Source of the DNA: Neelides folsomi
Taxonomy: Eukaryota; Arthropoda; Collembola; Neelipleona; Neelidae
Assembly: GCA_034687125.1 (NCBI GenBank)
Contig: JAQGBZ010000076.1
Location: 1 to 64,000, forward strand
Length of the DNA stretch: 64,000 bases
Direction: 5' to 3'
The notes under the pieces were generated by a model. The model saw only the letters and a program-made list of their open reading frames with translations, was not told the DNA's origin and ran no database searches. The position numbers and the translations under genes are program-made. Shown one piece after another: positions 47,428 through 61,489 of the stretch. Position 1 is the stretch's first letter. Each line of letters opens with the position of its first letter.

Positions 47428-48769
47428 TTTATATTAAAGCTCAAGAGTTCAAATGAAGCTCCTCATCAGCTCAAGAACCAAAGTCAACTAAAGTTGGGTT
47501 TGGAAGGTCAAGAACTTGGGAACACGCTTGGAGCCTCCAAGCATGTCTTAAATCTCAAATGAACACTCTTTTTTTCAACATTGTTAAAACCAAGTTGAGC
47601 CAACAATTGTATATGTAATGATGCCAATTGTCTTGTGCGGTCCAAGCACATTAATGCAAAAACTCATCCGTGGGCTGTTGGCAGTTGTGCGTGAAGAAGG
47701 AGAGCATTAACTCCTATGCTCAATGAACCAACCGTTGAGAAAAAATCAAGTTTGGCTTAATTGTTTTTAGGTTCCTGACCTGAACCCCCCAAATTCTTTT
47801 ATAATGATAATAATAATGAAGAGACAGACGAAATTAGCCCGAGTATTTATTTATAAATGAATGAACTAATTGCATTATCAAGTTACATCACATGAATTAT
47901 TAGGTAGATTAGTTAAAAAACTGCTCTTATTTGAAAAATATACAAGAATTTTTTGTGGTTTTTCTCAAGGAAGGATCTTAAGAGTGCATTTACCTCCATT
48001 AATCATAATCATATTACCTGTATTGGATTTTTATCAAACCTGGTACTTCAACTTGAATGCATAAAATAAGTGATAAATTATTTGTACAATTAGACTACAT
48101 TGTTTATACTGATCGTATAATATACCTATGTGTAATAAATAATAATATATGAATCAGTATGCATGAGCTATTCATCTTTATCAAATTGAATTGGGAAAAT
48201 CCAAGTATTGCTTATTTCTAGGTATTAGGTAAATAATTTACTTAATAACTATAATTTATTATTTCTTCATACCAGACTAACTAATTGTAAGTACAAATGT
48301 GTTATTTAAGTTCAATTCAATTCAATGAGAAATGATAATTTATTTCTAAATTAAATAAGAATAAGATTATGTATACAAACTCCCAGTATTTTTAAAAAAT
48401 CACACAATTTTTATATTTATACTAATATTAAAATACACAATCAAATACAATAATTAGATTACTAAGTTCTTCTTGCTATTTATTTATGGTTAGTTTTTTA
48501 TTTTCTGCCTTGTTGACCCGATCCAAATAATCTCTTGTCCTATTTTAGATTGAAACAATTGCCCCTCTGAACCAAATACATGACATTGTGAACAAGACAT
48601 TCTTGAAGTCTGATAATGAATACATTACATAACAGAGATTGATTGAAGATCATCCAAAGTTTACTCAATAAAGAGTCTACACAAGTTTTTAGTAATTGTA
48701 TGAGTAGTTTACATTTAAGTGTTAGTACGAGTAGCGAATGAGTAGTAACTCCACTCCATGTATTCATTT

Positions 48770-48930
48770 GGAGTGTTTATAAAGCTCTCAAGTGTCTCAA
48801 AGTAAGGAATTGGTGATGGAAGGAGATGAAAGAAGATAATGGAATTCCAAAGTGGATTTTCGAGTTCTTCCCTTCCTGTTCTCGTTTCAAATCCGCATGG
48901 TGAGGATCATTAAGACAATAGTTCAAACTT
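48770..48930. promoter_or_regulatory. Less AT-rich island (possible regulatory element)
   Basis: A composition shift only. No motif is assigned. Confidence 0.2.
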
Positions 48931-49769
48931 GGTTCACTCAACTTGTAAATATATTTAGAAACACATATAAGTTAAATAACAGTACATGTTAAATACACTA
49001 CCATAATTAACTCTAGTTCAACTATCTAAAATAATCTATATTGATTAGTTTCAATACTCACATATCATACTTATACATGATACATGATGAGTGACAATGA
49101 TTTGATAAAAGTAATCAGCATTTATTATTAATAATTACAATTATATGCCATTGATTTTTTGTGTGAATCCAATAAATAAAAAAAATATTAAATTCAAATT
49201 GCAACATTTTTAATTGTTTATTCCCATTTTCAATTTACAGGTTGATGAACTTTGTGCTAAATTCCATAATGATTACCTACTTAAACTTTGAATAAATCAA
49301 TAAATGTAAATTCTTGATTAGAGTAAATTCTATAAGAATGATTAACTTTATTTAAAAATACAGTGGGTAAAGGATATGGGAAAGCTTGAAGAGAAATAGA
49401 AATAACGTTTTATCTTCAATTTTCAACTGGAGAGGGAGCGTGAGACTTTGAAAACTTTCACCGGATCCGAATTCCGGTTCGGGTTTTACTCCAAATAACT
49501 ATGTGATTATTTTACCAAAATAGATAAAATTAAACCGCGGCTATTATATTTTAAAATCATAATTATTAATTGTAGTACTATCAAATAACATATTTATTAA
49601 AATTTTCTAGCTTGGTATACGAGTTACTCGGACTCGTGCACATAAAAGTTGCAGAAATAATATTTTATTTCTATTCAAAAAGTTTTCGACTGTCAGTTTC
49701 ATTTTAACACGCAGTTTTTACTTAAAAATAAAATCGTAAATAAAAAAATGTTTAGTTTAATGCTCATTG

Positions 49770-50800
49770 GACCTTTTAAACATTGAGCCTCCACGCATAA
49801 AGGTGAAGCGATTGAGAGGAATGGAAGAGATTGTGAAGGCTTATTGGGAAGTTTGGAATAAAAAGGGAATTTTGAATTGGCTCAAGAATGAATTGTAAGA
49901 GGGCAAGATGATAGCCAGGTGGCCTTTGAGATACGATTATCGGCTTCGGGCGAGCGAGCAGAAATTGGAGTTTCGAATCTTCAAGGAAATCCGCTTTTCC
50001 ACACTCTGGATAAATATATTCGCCAGAGATTTGCGAGATGGTGATTGAGTCAAGGGTTTCTAATCCGCCATCTAATTCCCAAACACTTCTTACTCAAATC
50101 TCTTAAACCTGGAAAAACCCGTTCCTGAGCTTCAGCTGAACTGAGCTTCAATTCATTGTAAATTTGGTCCATGCTTACCCTTAGTTGGGTTCGTCTTTAG
50201 ATTCATACTCAGGTTTATACTTAGGTTCGTCTTTAGATTCTTAGGTTTATACTTATCGTCAAGTTAGTTTTTTGTTTCTTTTTGGGGACATGATTTAGTT
50301 GATCTCATCGATCATTACTATGATTGGGAGAGTTTGAATTTGTCCCACGAGCTGAGTCACCTCCTTGAAGTCCACAACACTTGTGAGTGAGGAAGGGAAG
50401 AGAAGGGTAATAAAATAAAATAAATTCCCACTCTCAAACTTTTGTTTAAGGCTCCTCCAATTTATTGGACTCGCAGAGTGGAAATGTATAAATCAATCCA
50501 AGAAGAAACATACGCTCCTGTCTTCATAAAGGAGGAATTGAGCGCCTTCCCACACAAGTTATCCAATTTCCTCGTCCCCTATCTCCCATATTCATATTTA
50601 CTTCTTCCTCACCAACTCTTTGAAGGGACGATCGAGTGGAAAATAGCCCTAAGAGTCAAATTCTCTCCCTCTCTTCTTTTTCATCCTTATTTTCTTCTTT
50701 TCCCTTATTACGCCAAGTTCCACTCACTCAGACCATTCAGACTCGACGACAAGGGAAAAAAGACTCAAAAGTTTTCAAATAACGAGACTCATTCACAAAC
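49770..50800. promoter_or_regulatory. Less AT-rich island with short tandem repeat
   Basis: The longest early island of the desert. It contains two copies of GGTTCGTCTTTAGATTC (from 50188 and from 50224) with GGTTTATACTTA-type flanks. No coding evidence. Confidence 0.25.
50188..50260. repeat. Two-copy tandem repeat, ~36 bp period
   Basis: GGTTCGTCTTTAGATTC occurs at 50188-50204 and 50224-50240, followed each time by AGGTTTATACTTA. Confidence 0.7.
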
Positions 50801-51179
50801 GGAAAAATAATATGACTACACATATAATGTTCAGCTCTGATAAGAATAAAACCCAAGGTACAATAATGATCAAAAATGCTTAAAAACCAATTGCCAATTA
50901 TAAACATCGTCTCAAACCTCAATGCCTACCAAATATGTATAAAAATAAAAACTCTATTGTACGATTAAGCATGTGAATTTATTTACAATATTATTGTAAT
51001 TAAAACTAAAATGGAACAATTTAAAAAAAGTCAAATCCTTTTTATAAAGAAAATTTAACAATAAAATGTTTTCTTAATAATTTGTAGTATAATTATAAAT
51101 TGTTGAGGTTAATCTTATTTTGACTAAAAAGTGCGATAGTCAACAGTTTAGTAAATAAAAGAAAGCGGAAATTATCTAA

Positions 51180-51740
51180 ATTCTGACAATGAGCCGTTGG
51201 TTGTTTGGGAAGCTTAGGGATTTGGAGGAACTCGGGTTTGATCTCATTATTTTTTCAGTTCTCCTCTCCATTTCCTGTCACTTTCATTTACCTTTTAACT
51301 CCTCGGTCGCGGAGAGCGGAGGAAGTTTGGAGGAGTCCCCATACGTATTTAATGGATTTATTTACTCCGCGTCCCCACAAAGGAATCTCCATTTCCACTC
51401 TCCACGACGCAATAATACTTTATCTCCCTCTACATTGGTGAATGGTCGGGGTCTCGGCGGACGCCAGACGAAACATCCACAAGGTTTCAACACACTCCAA
51501 AGAGAAAAACCTTCAAGTGGAGAAAAAGGTTGAGGGGGAAGAAAAAGCTTGAGAAAAAGGTTCAAGTCAAAGAAAGCAATTAGAGAGGGGAAAGGAGAAG
51601 AACGGCGGAAATGGAGATTTTCCAATGCACGTGTGAGTTTGTCGACAAAGTCCATTGTCTCTCAAACTTCTTTTTCTTCCCTGCCACGGCCAGACTTCCT
51701 TCTCGCTCCAAAACTTCACTGAATCTCTGAGTGAGGGAAA
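51180..51740. promoter_or_regulatory. Less AT-rich island
   Basis: Pyrimidine/purine-biased sequence with overlapping open frames on both strands but no recognisable protein. Candidate conserved non-coding element. Confidence 0.2.
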
Positions 51741-52009
51741 TCAAAATCTTTCATTTTCTTATTCAAATCCTCATACATCGATGATCAAAAACCTTATAAA
51801 TTTTTAAATCAAAAATACAGAGGCTTTTTGAACAACATTTGTAATATTTATGATTATAAAAAATTTAAATATGTAAAAATATATTATAGCATAGGTATAT
51901 TTTATTTTCCAATTTCAATCCATGTATAATATACTTATTCTCATAAAATTTTTTGGTTTAATAAAAAAACATGAGAGTAATAATGTATAGGAAAAAAGAC
52001 AAATGTGGT

Positions 52010-52480
52010 TTGTAATAACACGTGTGAGGGAAGGAGAAATTAATGCCCTGAGTGGATCGAGGATTGATGAACTTTCCAAGCCCTGATGAAATAAATAAGA
52101 AGTGAATATAATAAAATGAGTTTTTCGTCCCCATGTCCTCCTCGATGTCTCCTCCGATCCGAGCAGGGCCGAGGAGTGTCGGCCCGACCGTTGGATTTAT
52201 TAGCGACCGGCCGACGTGGAAGGATGGGCTAATGGCTTCCATCCTGTGTCCACCCTTCGGACACAATTTCTATGGCCGACTCTGGCCATGATTTATCCCC
52301 CATTTACAGATCCCTTCTTCCCAACCCAAAGGCCCTCATTGATAAGGAGGAGACACTTATGGAAATTTATCCCCGCCTAATGCCATCCCGCTTATTGCAA
52401 TGCGGAATTGATTCCTGATACAGGGCATTTCAAAACCAAACTACTCCTCTCATATCCAGGAGACCTCTTTGGTGTTATTA
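52010..52480. promoter_or_regulatory. Less AT-rich island with GATA-like sites
   Basis: Contains ATTTATCCCCCATTTACAG and TTGATAAGGAGG. The GATAAG string fits a GATA-factor site. The island is richer in GC (GGCCGAGGAGTGTCGGCCCG) than its surroundings. Confidence 0.25.
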
Positions 52481-52899
52481 GGGGCCAAATTCACTTTTTC
52501 AATTTTATTGCAAGAATCTCTCTATCAGTGTGTATAATATTTACATCACTTTTGAGTAGTTTCTTTTGCACATTCACAATTGATACATTTTGTGTAATAT
52601 TGACAATATTTAGATATGTCGTACTATACAGTATAAAACATATCTAAATTTTACTGTTAGAAATATGCTCGTACTTACCCCTAGCATACTTATACAAATA
52701 GTTAACAGATCAAAATGTTATATAAAATATGTAGGTATTTGTTCTATACTAAACTTTGGTATATTTGTGCATTTTATATGTATTTATAGTACTAAAAGTA
52801 TAGTAGATTGTATGATATATGTTCATTAATATTTATAAGGCATAGATGTATGGAGTGGCGAGGCACGTGTAGTATTAGTCATATATTTCAATATGTTTG

Positions 52900-53400
52900 A
52901 GTTTTGCGAATGTGTGGACAATTTTTGTAAGTGTGGCGTTCCCCTTCAGGGGCAAGCGGGGTGTGGACGGAGGGGGATTATTTGTGGGCCAAAGAGGAAA
53001 CTCCAACTTGGTCGGTCCATAAATTCCCAACTTCTGACGCTTTGAGCTTCTCCCTTCAAAATTCCATAAAGGGAGCGAAAGGCTGAAACAGATCTCGTAC
53101 ATTTTTGTTCACAACTTTCCTCCTCCAACGTGGTTGAAGCCCCTTCAGCTCCCGCCCAAGTTCTCCACTTATGAAAAGGGGCATTCTTCTCCCGGGAGGT
53201 TATTTTTCTTCCGGTGGTCCTTTCTTCCCCGTTGGCCATCGGCCAAATACCCGCTTCCATGCATTCACTCACAATTACCCGGATCGGATTTGAGGAGATG
53301 ATTTCTTTATAAAACATGACCTTTCCCAGCAGGTAATTGGGAATCAATTCAATACATGATGAAACCTTGATGAACGAAATGGCGAGCATAATAATAAAAT
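52900..53400. promoter_or_regulatory. Less AT-rich island
   Basis: GC-richer stretch (for example GAGGGGGATTATTTGTGGGC and TCTTCTCCCGGGAGGTTATT). No coding support. Confidence 0.2.
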
Positions 53401-53969
53401 CCTTTGTTTAAAATTTTAAAATTTCTGCTTATTAGCCTTACATAATGAAATGTCTATGGCTACCTTAAGCATCGTCTTTGGAATAGACGAGCCAAAAGTC
53501 TTTCAAGTGTTTGGAAAGTTTTAAAACATGAATGAAGTAAGATTGATTTACAAAGGACAAGGAGGGTATACGACGCTTGGAAAAGAAAGTGCCGGCAGGT
53601 CGTCAAACAAAGTGGACAACATATTGAGAATGTTAAAGACATCCATTCGCGGCGAATTTAGATTAAAAACAGAATTTTGAAAGTGTTTTTTTCTTTATCC
53701 ACCCTCTGTAATTATTATATGATTGTCTACATGTTTACGTATTTATGCCAAAAAACATTTTGTTTTTCAATTAAAAAATTACCAATCTCTCTGATACATC
53801 GTTGATAGTGCGAAGAAGTAAATTTTATACAGATATCGAAATTTAAAATCTTCATTTGACTTTGTATTTACATATAATAGAAAGATTATTGATACACTAT
53901 ATACCAATAAGAAAGCAAAACAGGAAAGGTTAATTTAAGATATGGAAAGATAGACAAAATAATTAATAA

Positions 53970-54294
53970 AAAGTTTTGTATTTGTTTATTTTGTAATAAA
54001 GAAAAGGAATACTACAGTAATTTAACGCGACATACCAGATCTCAAATAAAAGAACCTTATCCATGTGAAAGATGTGACAAAGCCTTTTCTCAGGAAGATT
54101 TAATAACATTGGGCATTTAATAAAACAGGTAAAAAACATTTAAATGTAAAATATGCAACAAGGCATTTTCAGAAAATGGACATTTAATAACCCACACAAG
54201 AATACACACAGGTAAAAAACCATTTAAATGTAAAATATGCAGCAAAGCATTTTCAACCAGTGGAAATTTAATATCCCACACAAAAATTTCATAA
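53970..54294 (+). pseudogene. Broken C2H2 zinc-finger gene relic
   Basis: Translated pieces show several fingers: CLFCNKEKEYYSNLTRHTRS, then YPCERCDKAFSQEDL followed by a stop (frame lost), then, in another frame, [20 protein letters not shown], the linker [12 protein letters not shown] and a last finger [19 protein letters not shown] before TAA. A finger is internally truncated and stops interrupt the array. No start or upstream exons are seen. This is a decayed fragment of a poly-zinc-finger transcription-factor gene, or of one carried by a transposable element. Confidence 0.75.
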
Positions 54295-54989
54295 AAACAA
54301 ATAAAAATCCATTTACATAAATGTAAATGATTTAAGCCGTTAGTTCAAACTCACGAGCGCGAATGAAGTATAGTTATAAATTATTGGCATTAACCGTTCA
54401 TTGGTTTATTTTGATATTTATTTATAAAATCTATTTAACAATTCAATTGGAAAATCAAGTAGATGTTTTATATTCTGACTTAATATTTCCTATTAATTAA
54501 AATTTGACTCTTTCCATTTGTCTTGTGTATCCCACATAAGTTGAAAAACAAGAATCTTATATTATGTTACTATTATTATAAACTCTGTTTATGTACTTGT
54601 TTATTATTTTATTACAGATGTGTTAATTTATTTTATAAAATATTCTCTGTAATAAATTATTACATCCTTAAAATAAATTGTACTATATACATATTTATGT
54701 ATAAGTATTTAGATTTAAAATATTTCTATATTCATAAATAATGGTTATAAATATGTAAATTACAACCTGTATTTATAATTTATAAACTGCATAATGTACA
54801 TACATAATATATATACCCAAATTTAAATACTGTTTAAATATGTATGTATATTGCGGAGGGTAAAAATAAAATAAATATCAATAATTTTAACATATAGTAT
54901 ATTTCATCTATTTATTTTCATACTTATTCTACATACATTAATTCATATGTTCACATTATGTACTACTAAAATTATCAAATACATACAGA

Positions 54990-55650
54990 TTCAAGTCAGA
55001 ATGAGTGATGGGAAAGAGTAAAATATATAAAGTTATAGGAATGGATTCTTTTACTATTTCCCTTCATCTGCATCTCCCATTTAAAGAAAATTCGAGTCAG
55101 CAGTGTCGGAGTGTCGTAACAAGGCCATTTTGGACAAAAGGTGTCTCACAAATCACAGCGGTCAGACACAGATCGAGTCGAAGGGTTTTTACACGCGAGG
55201 TGTGGAGAGAGTTATTGAAAAATTGTAACCATTCAATCACTCCCTCCTTGTTCCTTTGAAAAACTGTTACGGACTTTCATCTTACAACCCTCCTAAAAAT
55301 TGAGTTTGGGAGTCAGCGAAAAGCAGGGAGATGAAAACAGCTTGAGCTCCCTTAATACTCCTCTTAACCCCTAGATATTTTATGAGAAATTCAACATTTT
55401 CCTACCAAACATTTCAACCTTATTGCGCTCCTTTCTTTCACCAACCTCCCAAAACCTATCCCTTTTCAATACTTGCCCTATATATTTCCTAAAACACTTC
55501 CCCAGAAAGCTCAAACTTTTACCCCGTAAGTGGACACTTCAACTTTCCAAACTTACCCGAATTTCCCCTCATTTATTATTGTCTATTGGAAATCTTTCCA
55601 ATCTCCACATATTATGCGAAATTTCCGCCATACCCTCGCCATTTTCTTTT
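54990..55650. promoter_or_regulatory. Less AT-rich island
   Basis: Composition shift with no repeat or protein signal. Candidate regulatory element. Confidence 0.2.
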
Positions 55651-56029
55651 AAATAACTCTTCCTGGTTAAATTACTTAAAATACATTGCACGTTTAAATG
55701 GTTAAATAACATTTAAATTATTAAAAAAATAAATGTTTAAAGCTCGCTTGTTTTTAAGCTTATTGTGTAAGTTTTGGAAGTTATTTGTTCAAAAGATTTG
55801 TTTTATTTAGGCTTTTGTGTATGCGAAAATTAACTTTTAAAATGATAAAATGAATATTTAAAAATTAGTTTTGCAGAATTCATTCATGGGATTAATATGA
55901 GGATTAAAATATTTAGTTTGATATTTATTAGCAACTTTTCCCCAACTTTCTTTTTCTTTTTCAATTGAGTGCGTGCCATTTTGAATTAAAGGTCCAAATG
56001 AGGAAGTCTCCTAACAAATGCATAATTTT

Positions 56030-57480
56030 ACATTAGAATGCGAGCATGGAATAAATGGGAAAGTAATTTTATGAAACTGAACCTTGAGCATTTAATAAGA
56101 TGGGACAATTTGGGAGATCGAAGGAAGGAGGCCAAAGTTTGAGAGAAAAATAAACAGGGAAATGCATTTGATAAATTTTGATTGGAGTTTCGGAGCCGTT
56201 GGAAGAACTTTGTGAAGCAATATCGGAAGGGAAATGAAAAGATAGCACTAGGAGAATTAATGAAACTCTGTCGATTTGGGAAGATAGGACAGAGGGAGTT
56301 TATGATCTTCCTCCCTTTGTGCATCTCTCGCTATTGATCCTTCGAGAGTATTTGTATAAAGTGGAGAGTAATTTGATGATGATGATCCGTTGCCAGGGGA
56401 GGAGTCGCCCGGAACAAATACATTTCACGGATTCTTCACATCTCTTCCCAAAACCGATTCATCGACTTTACCAACTTACTCAAAACACTCAAATTCAAAG
56501 CTCGACGTTATTCACAAAATTCACAATACTCCTGTTGAGTAGCTTAAAAAGAATCTGGAAATTATTCTCAGAACATAATGGTTATTATTTAATCAGGATT
56601 TATTTTTCAAGTTTATTCATCTTGCTCAAATAACCAGCTTTAATTTCTCAAGGGCTATAAATTAAAAATTAATGATTTTCCAAAGCAGCTTAAATACAAA
56701 CTTAACTTAAACAAATCCTCCACTTAAGAAATCATACATTTTTCATAGAAAATTAAATACAACATTGTAAATCCGCATTATTTGTTCAATATGAATACTT
56801 TATCTTTAATTTAATCATTATAATATTGTATTCCACATTGTAATTTTAAATGGAATTTCGGTGTTTGAATTAAGTTTATTTAATTTATTGTACTCGTGAG
56901 TATATTATTTTAAATTAAGGCGGTGAAGGGATCGTTGCAGGTGGTCCGTGTCGTAATGGAGGCGGAAGTGTTGTTGATGAGACGGCCAATTCCTCCGGTT
57001 GCTTCTCAAGAGGAGGAAATGAGAAGGAGGCCAATGCTCCCGGGAAACTCTCCAATTACAAACATTGGGATGGAGCTAATTAAAATCTCCCCTTCCAAGG
57101 GTCGTAATTTCATTTGCCAGGCACACGGAAAAGTCGGGGAATGCGGTGAAATAAAAATCTCCTTTGCATTTAGATTGACTTGGAAATTTATCCCTTTTTA
57201 TGTTTGCACCCTCGCAGACATCCAGGTCGGGTTTTGATTTGTGGAGCGGGAAGATGAAGGTTAATTGCCAAAGTTGGAGCCGCTTACGGGGCCAATCTCA
57301 AATGTTGGACAAACTCGCTTGGTCATCAAAATAATCCAAATTTTCCCCCATTCCCGAATTTCATCTTGGGATCGAACAATTCAGAACTTAATAATGTTGG
57401 AGCACCAATGTCAAACAAAATTGTCCCATTTTTAAGCACACGCAACGCTCGAAGTTTAGATAAATAAAACTCGCATGTGG
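56030..57480. promoter_or_regulatory. Pair of less AT-rich islands
   Basis: Islands at ~56030-56640 and ~56920-57480 are separated by ~280 bp of AT-rich DNA. The 104-codon frame at 56923-57237 looks like chance. Confidence 0.2.
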
Positions 57481-58139
57481 ACATAAAAATCTTATTACTT
57501 CCATTTTATACACTTTAGTTTTATTTATATAAAACCGGATTAACTCCGTTACATTTAAGCATAAGTATGAGAATCTATGTATGTATATGAGATTAGATTT
57601 TATACAAGCTAATATTTACATACATATTAGCCTTAATATACGAGTATCCTACAATAAAAATATTTACTTGTATGATACATATAACACTACAGTATTGAGT
57701 ACTGTAAATAAACCTTATACTACCTTATAAGATTTTACACTTCAATAATGTTCTACGATAAATTTTTCTACGGTATATTTAATATCATATTAAAATATTA
57801 TATGAGTTTTGAGGTTCAAATACCAAAGTTTGATATTTGAAACGAATTCAAGGGAAGTTCGGGGAATTAAATTTCAATTCAATTAATGTTTTATACTGAA
57901 TGGCCAGTGAAGTATTTGTAATATCACATATCTGTATAATATAAATCCTTGATTAGTTCCCATTCTAACTTTAGATATTACTTTATGTAGTAAAGTCCAA
58001 TAATAGGTATACTGATAGTGGTAATGACTCTAAAATATAAGGAAAATTTGAAATTATACTGTACATAGCATATATTTATAAGTAATACAGTAGTCCGTAG
58101 TAAGTATAAGAAGCATAAGGGAATTATTTGAAGTATATT

Positions 58140-59800
58140 GTGGGATATTAAATGGGAGATCACCATCGTTTGATTCGGGTTCGGATGAATGTTTGAGGCG
58201 AAAGTGGAACATGAAGATTTTTATGGAGGTTTTGTCGGAATTGGAGAGGAAATGGGATTTGCCTGACCTTTGGGCTTCCCAACCGCCGTCGACCGAGACC
58301 TCCATCCATCACTCAAATACCACACATATGAATCTAATATAATTCAAAGAATATCCTCTTAAAATACTCGTAAAAAATAATTTACGATCACCACGCTTTT
58401 TAATTTCATTTTCAGTTCGAACCTTCAAAATGGTTGCAGTTTGCAAAACTGCCAAATCTCATTTTGACTTTCCCATTTTGACTCCCAATTTTGGCCTCCA
58501 ATTTTGACTCCCCATTTTGACTCGTTTTATTTCTTGCTCTCATGCAAGTGATTATTAAAAATGTTTTTGAATGTTTACACTATTAACTGCCCTGCCTTTA
58601 ACAAATAACACTTAAAATTTTCAGCACGAGTGTAATTCAAAAGCTTCCTGCCTTTCCCATTTTACATTTTACAACTATGAAGTACAACACCACCAAAGTC
58701 AAATTTGTGTTAACTCATTGTCAGAAATTTAATTCCCCCAGAATTGTGCTAAAAATAAATTTTAATTACATCATGTGTAAACGATGAGATGAGGACTGGG
58801 AGTGAAAGAGCAGGATTTAGTATGTCTACGTGCAGATATGGTTAATGACCTTAGGAAAAAAGGAGTCGTAATTCGAGTGAAGATAAACAATTTTCAGGGG
58901 AGATAAGGAGAAGAAGGCGGAATTAAAATCCGCTCATTGGTTTTTAACTCCTTTCGGGTGTGAAGGGGAATTGGGGGAAGATTAAGAAACTGAGCGAGGT
59001 AATTTGCCATTAAAAATGTAAATGAGTCGCTGGTGGGTTGAGGAAGGGAGGGTTGATGGCCGTCCGGGCGTCATTAAGCGACCCGAAGAATTTTGTTTCT
59101 CCATTTGCATCTCGCTTCCCCGACCCCTTGTTTTATTGTATTGGGACGAGAGTGTGAGTCTCTGTTCTGAGAATGCATAAGTGAGTGTGGAGCCTTAACG
59201 ACTCACCTGAGGCCTATTCAACAACCACTCTTGGATCCAACGCCATTTCAACCCAAAATTCCCCTTCTGAGGACAAAGACAAGCTCAAAAGACAACCTTC
59301 TAAAAACACAAAGATTTCAACCTTCAAAAAACCACAAGAGTTCAACTTTCCAAAAACCTCAAGGTTTACCAAAAAGCTTAAAATTTCAAACTCAAAATCT
59401 CAAGATTTTCCTTAAAATTGAGAGTTTTTCTTGGAATGGAAATTCAGGAGGAAGGAAGGGGGAAAAGAACGAGGAAGAATAGGGGAGAAAAAGAAAGAGG
59501 GCGGAAACGACTAACGGTAATGTTGAAATCTTCTGGTGACAAGCGGGAAATTTAAGATGGTCATAATCGTCGTAATGGGCGGGGTCGTCGAGAGACAGCT
59601 GGAAGACGCAGGCCGTCACCTCCACCATCTCAAACCATCTGAAACCATCTCACCCCACGCACAATTATCCAATGGAAAGAACCATTCCAAGAGACCGATT
59701 GCCTCCATTTACATACATTTACAATTTTCTCCCGCTTTCTCCCCTCCATTCAATTCCCCCTTTTATTCAAAAGATGTGCACAAGAATGGAATTTGACCAT
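58140..59800. promoter_or_regulatory. Long less AT-rich island
   Basis: The largest island. It contains a short tandem pattern CCAATTTTGACTCCCCATTT at ~58470-58520, where CATTTTGACT-type units repeat four times. No coding support. Confidence 0.25.
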
Positions 59801-60059
59801 AATTAAACATTTAATTCCACTGTCACAAAATTAATTGTAATTAAAATAAAAAATATGTTTTGTCTGTCAATATAAATTTTTAAAATCAAAAAATCAAAAA
59901 AAATCATTTACATTATTAAAGAACAGTGGTCGATGTGTTCCATCAGATTTTGTAGATTTATAGTAGTACACGATTTCATCTGTGTATTATAGTATTATTA
60001 CATTATTCAATATAGATTTCTTTTCCGAATAAATTCTAAATTGTGAGTTAGAGCTAAAT

Positions 60060-60610
60060 TGTGGATTGAGCTGATGGAGAGAAATTCTTGATTTAATTAT
60101 GAGATCTGTAAGGAGTCAGGAGCAGATGGACGTCCAGATTGGATGGTTTCTCTCAATTTGGTCGATCATCTTCCTTCACTTCTCTTCCTTGACATCATCA
60201 CAATCAGATTCCATTGGGTCGGTCATGCAAATGAACCAAATATCCTTCCCTTCAAACTGCTCAAGTGGGCGGAGGGAAAAATCGAAGGATTCTAATCAAA
60301 CCAAATGAAGGTTGAAGGCGGAAATGAGAAAGAAAGTTGGTTGAGGTTAATTAGCAACTCAAAGGGTTTGACTCTTCGAAAGCTCCTAATTGTAATTGCG
60401 GACCTTTTTCCTCCCTCCTCCTATGTCGATGACCCAAATAGAGATCCAAAGTCTGGTGCTAATTCTTCTCCTTTTAATTCTTTTCAAATCACTTTCCCTC
60501 AATTCCCGCAACTTCCCTTCACAAAAACTTTCCGACCTCCGGCACTAATTGAGAATTATCGGCCAGATGCATTTCCTTTTTATTCTTTAATTGAAACAAA
60601 CTAGCGTCAA
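60060..60610. promoter_or_regulatory. Less AT-rich island
   Basis: Composition shift only. Confidence 0.2.
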
Positions 60611-61489
60611 ATAATTATCGATAATGAATCAATTGGTTTTTAGATTTTAATGAATAGGAAAGGTTTTTTTAATTATTAATAAAAGAAAATTTTCATAAAA
60701 GAAATGCTGATATATGGATTTCAATAGAAAAGCAATTTTCCCGATTTTTAATTATTTTTCAAACATCAAAAATAATTAATTGGAGCGTGTGAATCAAGTT
60801 CCCATTTTTTCCTTATTGAGTTCCAAACTTTTATTTTAAATGAATCTGTGTGACATAAAAAAGATTCATTAATATAACCTCTAGTGTAATTTAAGAACCA
60901 TTAAAAACTAAACTCAATTCCAAGAGAAAAATTATATTATTCACCATTTGGGCCTAACTTGTGGAAAAAAAGGGGAAATAATGGGTCCATCAAATTTCCT
61001 CAACAACTTTTCATCCGTGTGCCGTGAAAAAGGTCAAACTCATTATTTCCAAACTTTTATTCTCGAGATTGTATTCATTAGGTAAAGTTTTATCTTTTCC
61101 TCCCCTCTCAAATGGCTAATAGCAAAAAATATATTTGGCAGAAAATGGAGCCTAAAAACTTAAATTTATTCCCCAATGCTTTTTGCAACTACGCAGAAAT
61201 ATTGAAAAGTTTTTTCATAAAAGGAGTCAACATTAACTTATTCAATACATAACTTATAATAAGTATTTTAATCTTACTTCTTATCATTCAAAAGCACCTG
61301 AAAATATCAAAATTGCCCAATGAACCAAATAAAAAATTATAAATTATAAGTAAATAAAATAATTGGGAATATAAATCATTAGGTACGTTCTACTATTAGG
61401 ACTATTACTATTACAGATACATTAAATTAAAGTTCGAAAAAGCCAAATAAGTCAGTTATAATTTTTCGTTAAGTGATCATTTCTGAATT

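Noticed and set aside
48540-48767. 75-codon minus-strand frame
   Set aside because: Cys/Leu-rich with no domain; likely chance in the gene-poor region.
50442-50810. 122-codon plus-strand frame in the desert
   Set aside because: Composition mirrors the pyrimidine-rich island; no motifs, no splice partners.
56923-57237. 104-codon frame (RRPIPPVASQEEEMRRRP...)
   Set aside because: No homology recognised and no neighbouring exons; sits in a composition island.
59185-59482. Overlapping Ser/Lys/Pro-rich frames on the plus strand
   Set aside because: Two frames are equally open over simple sequence; no evidence to prefer coding.
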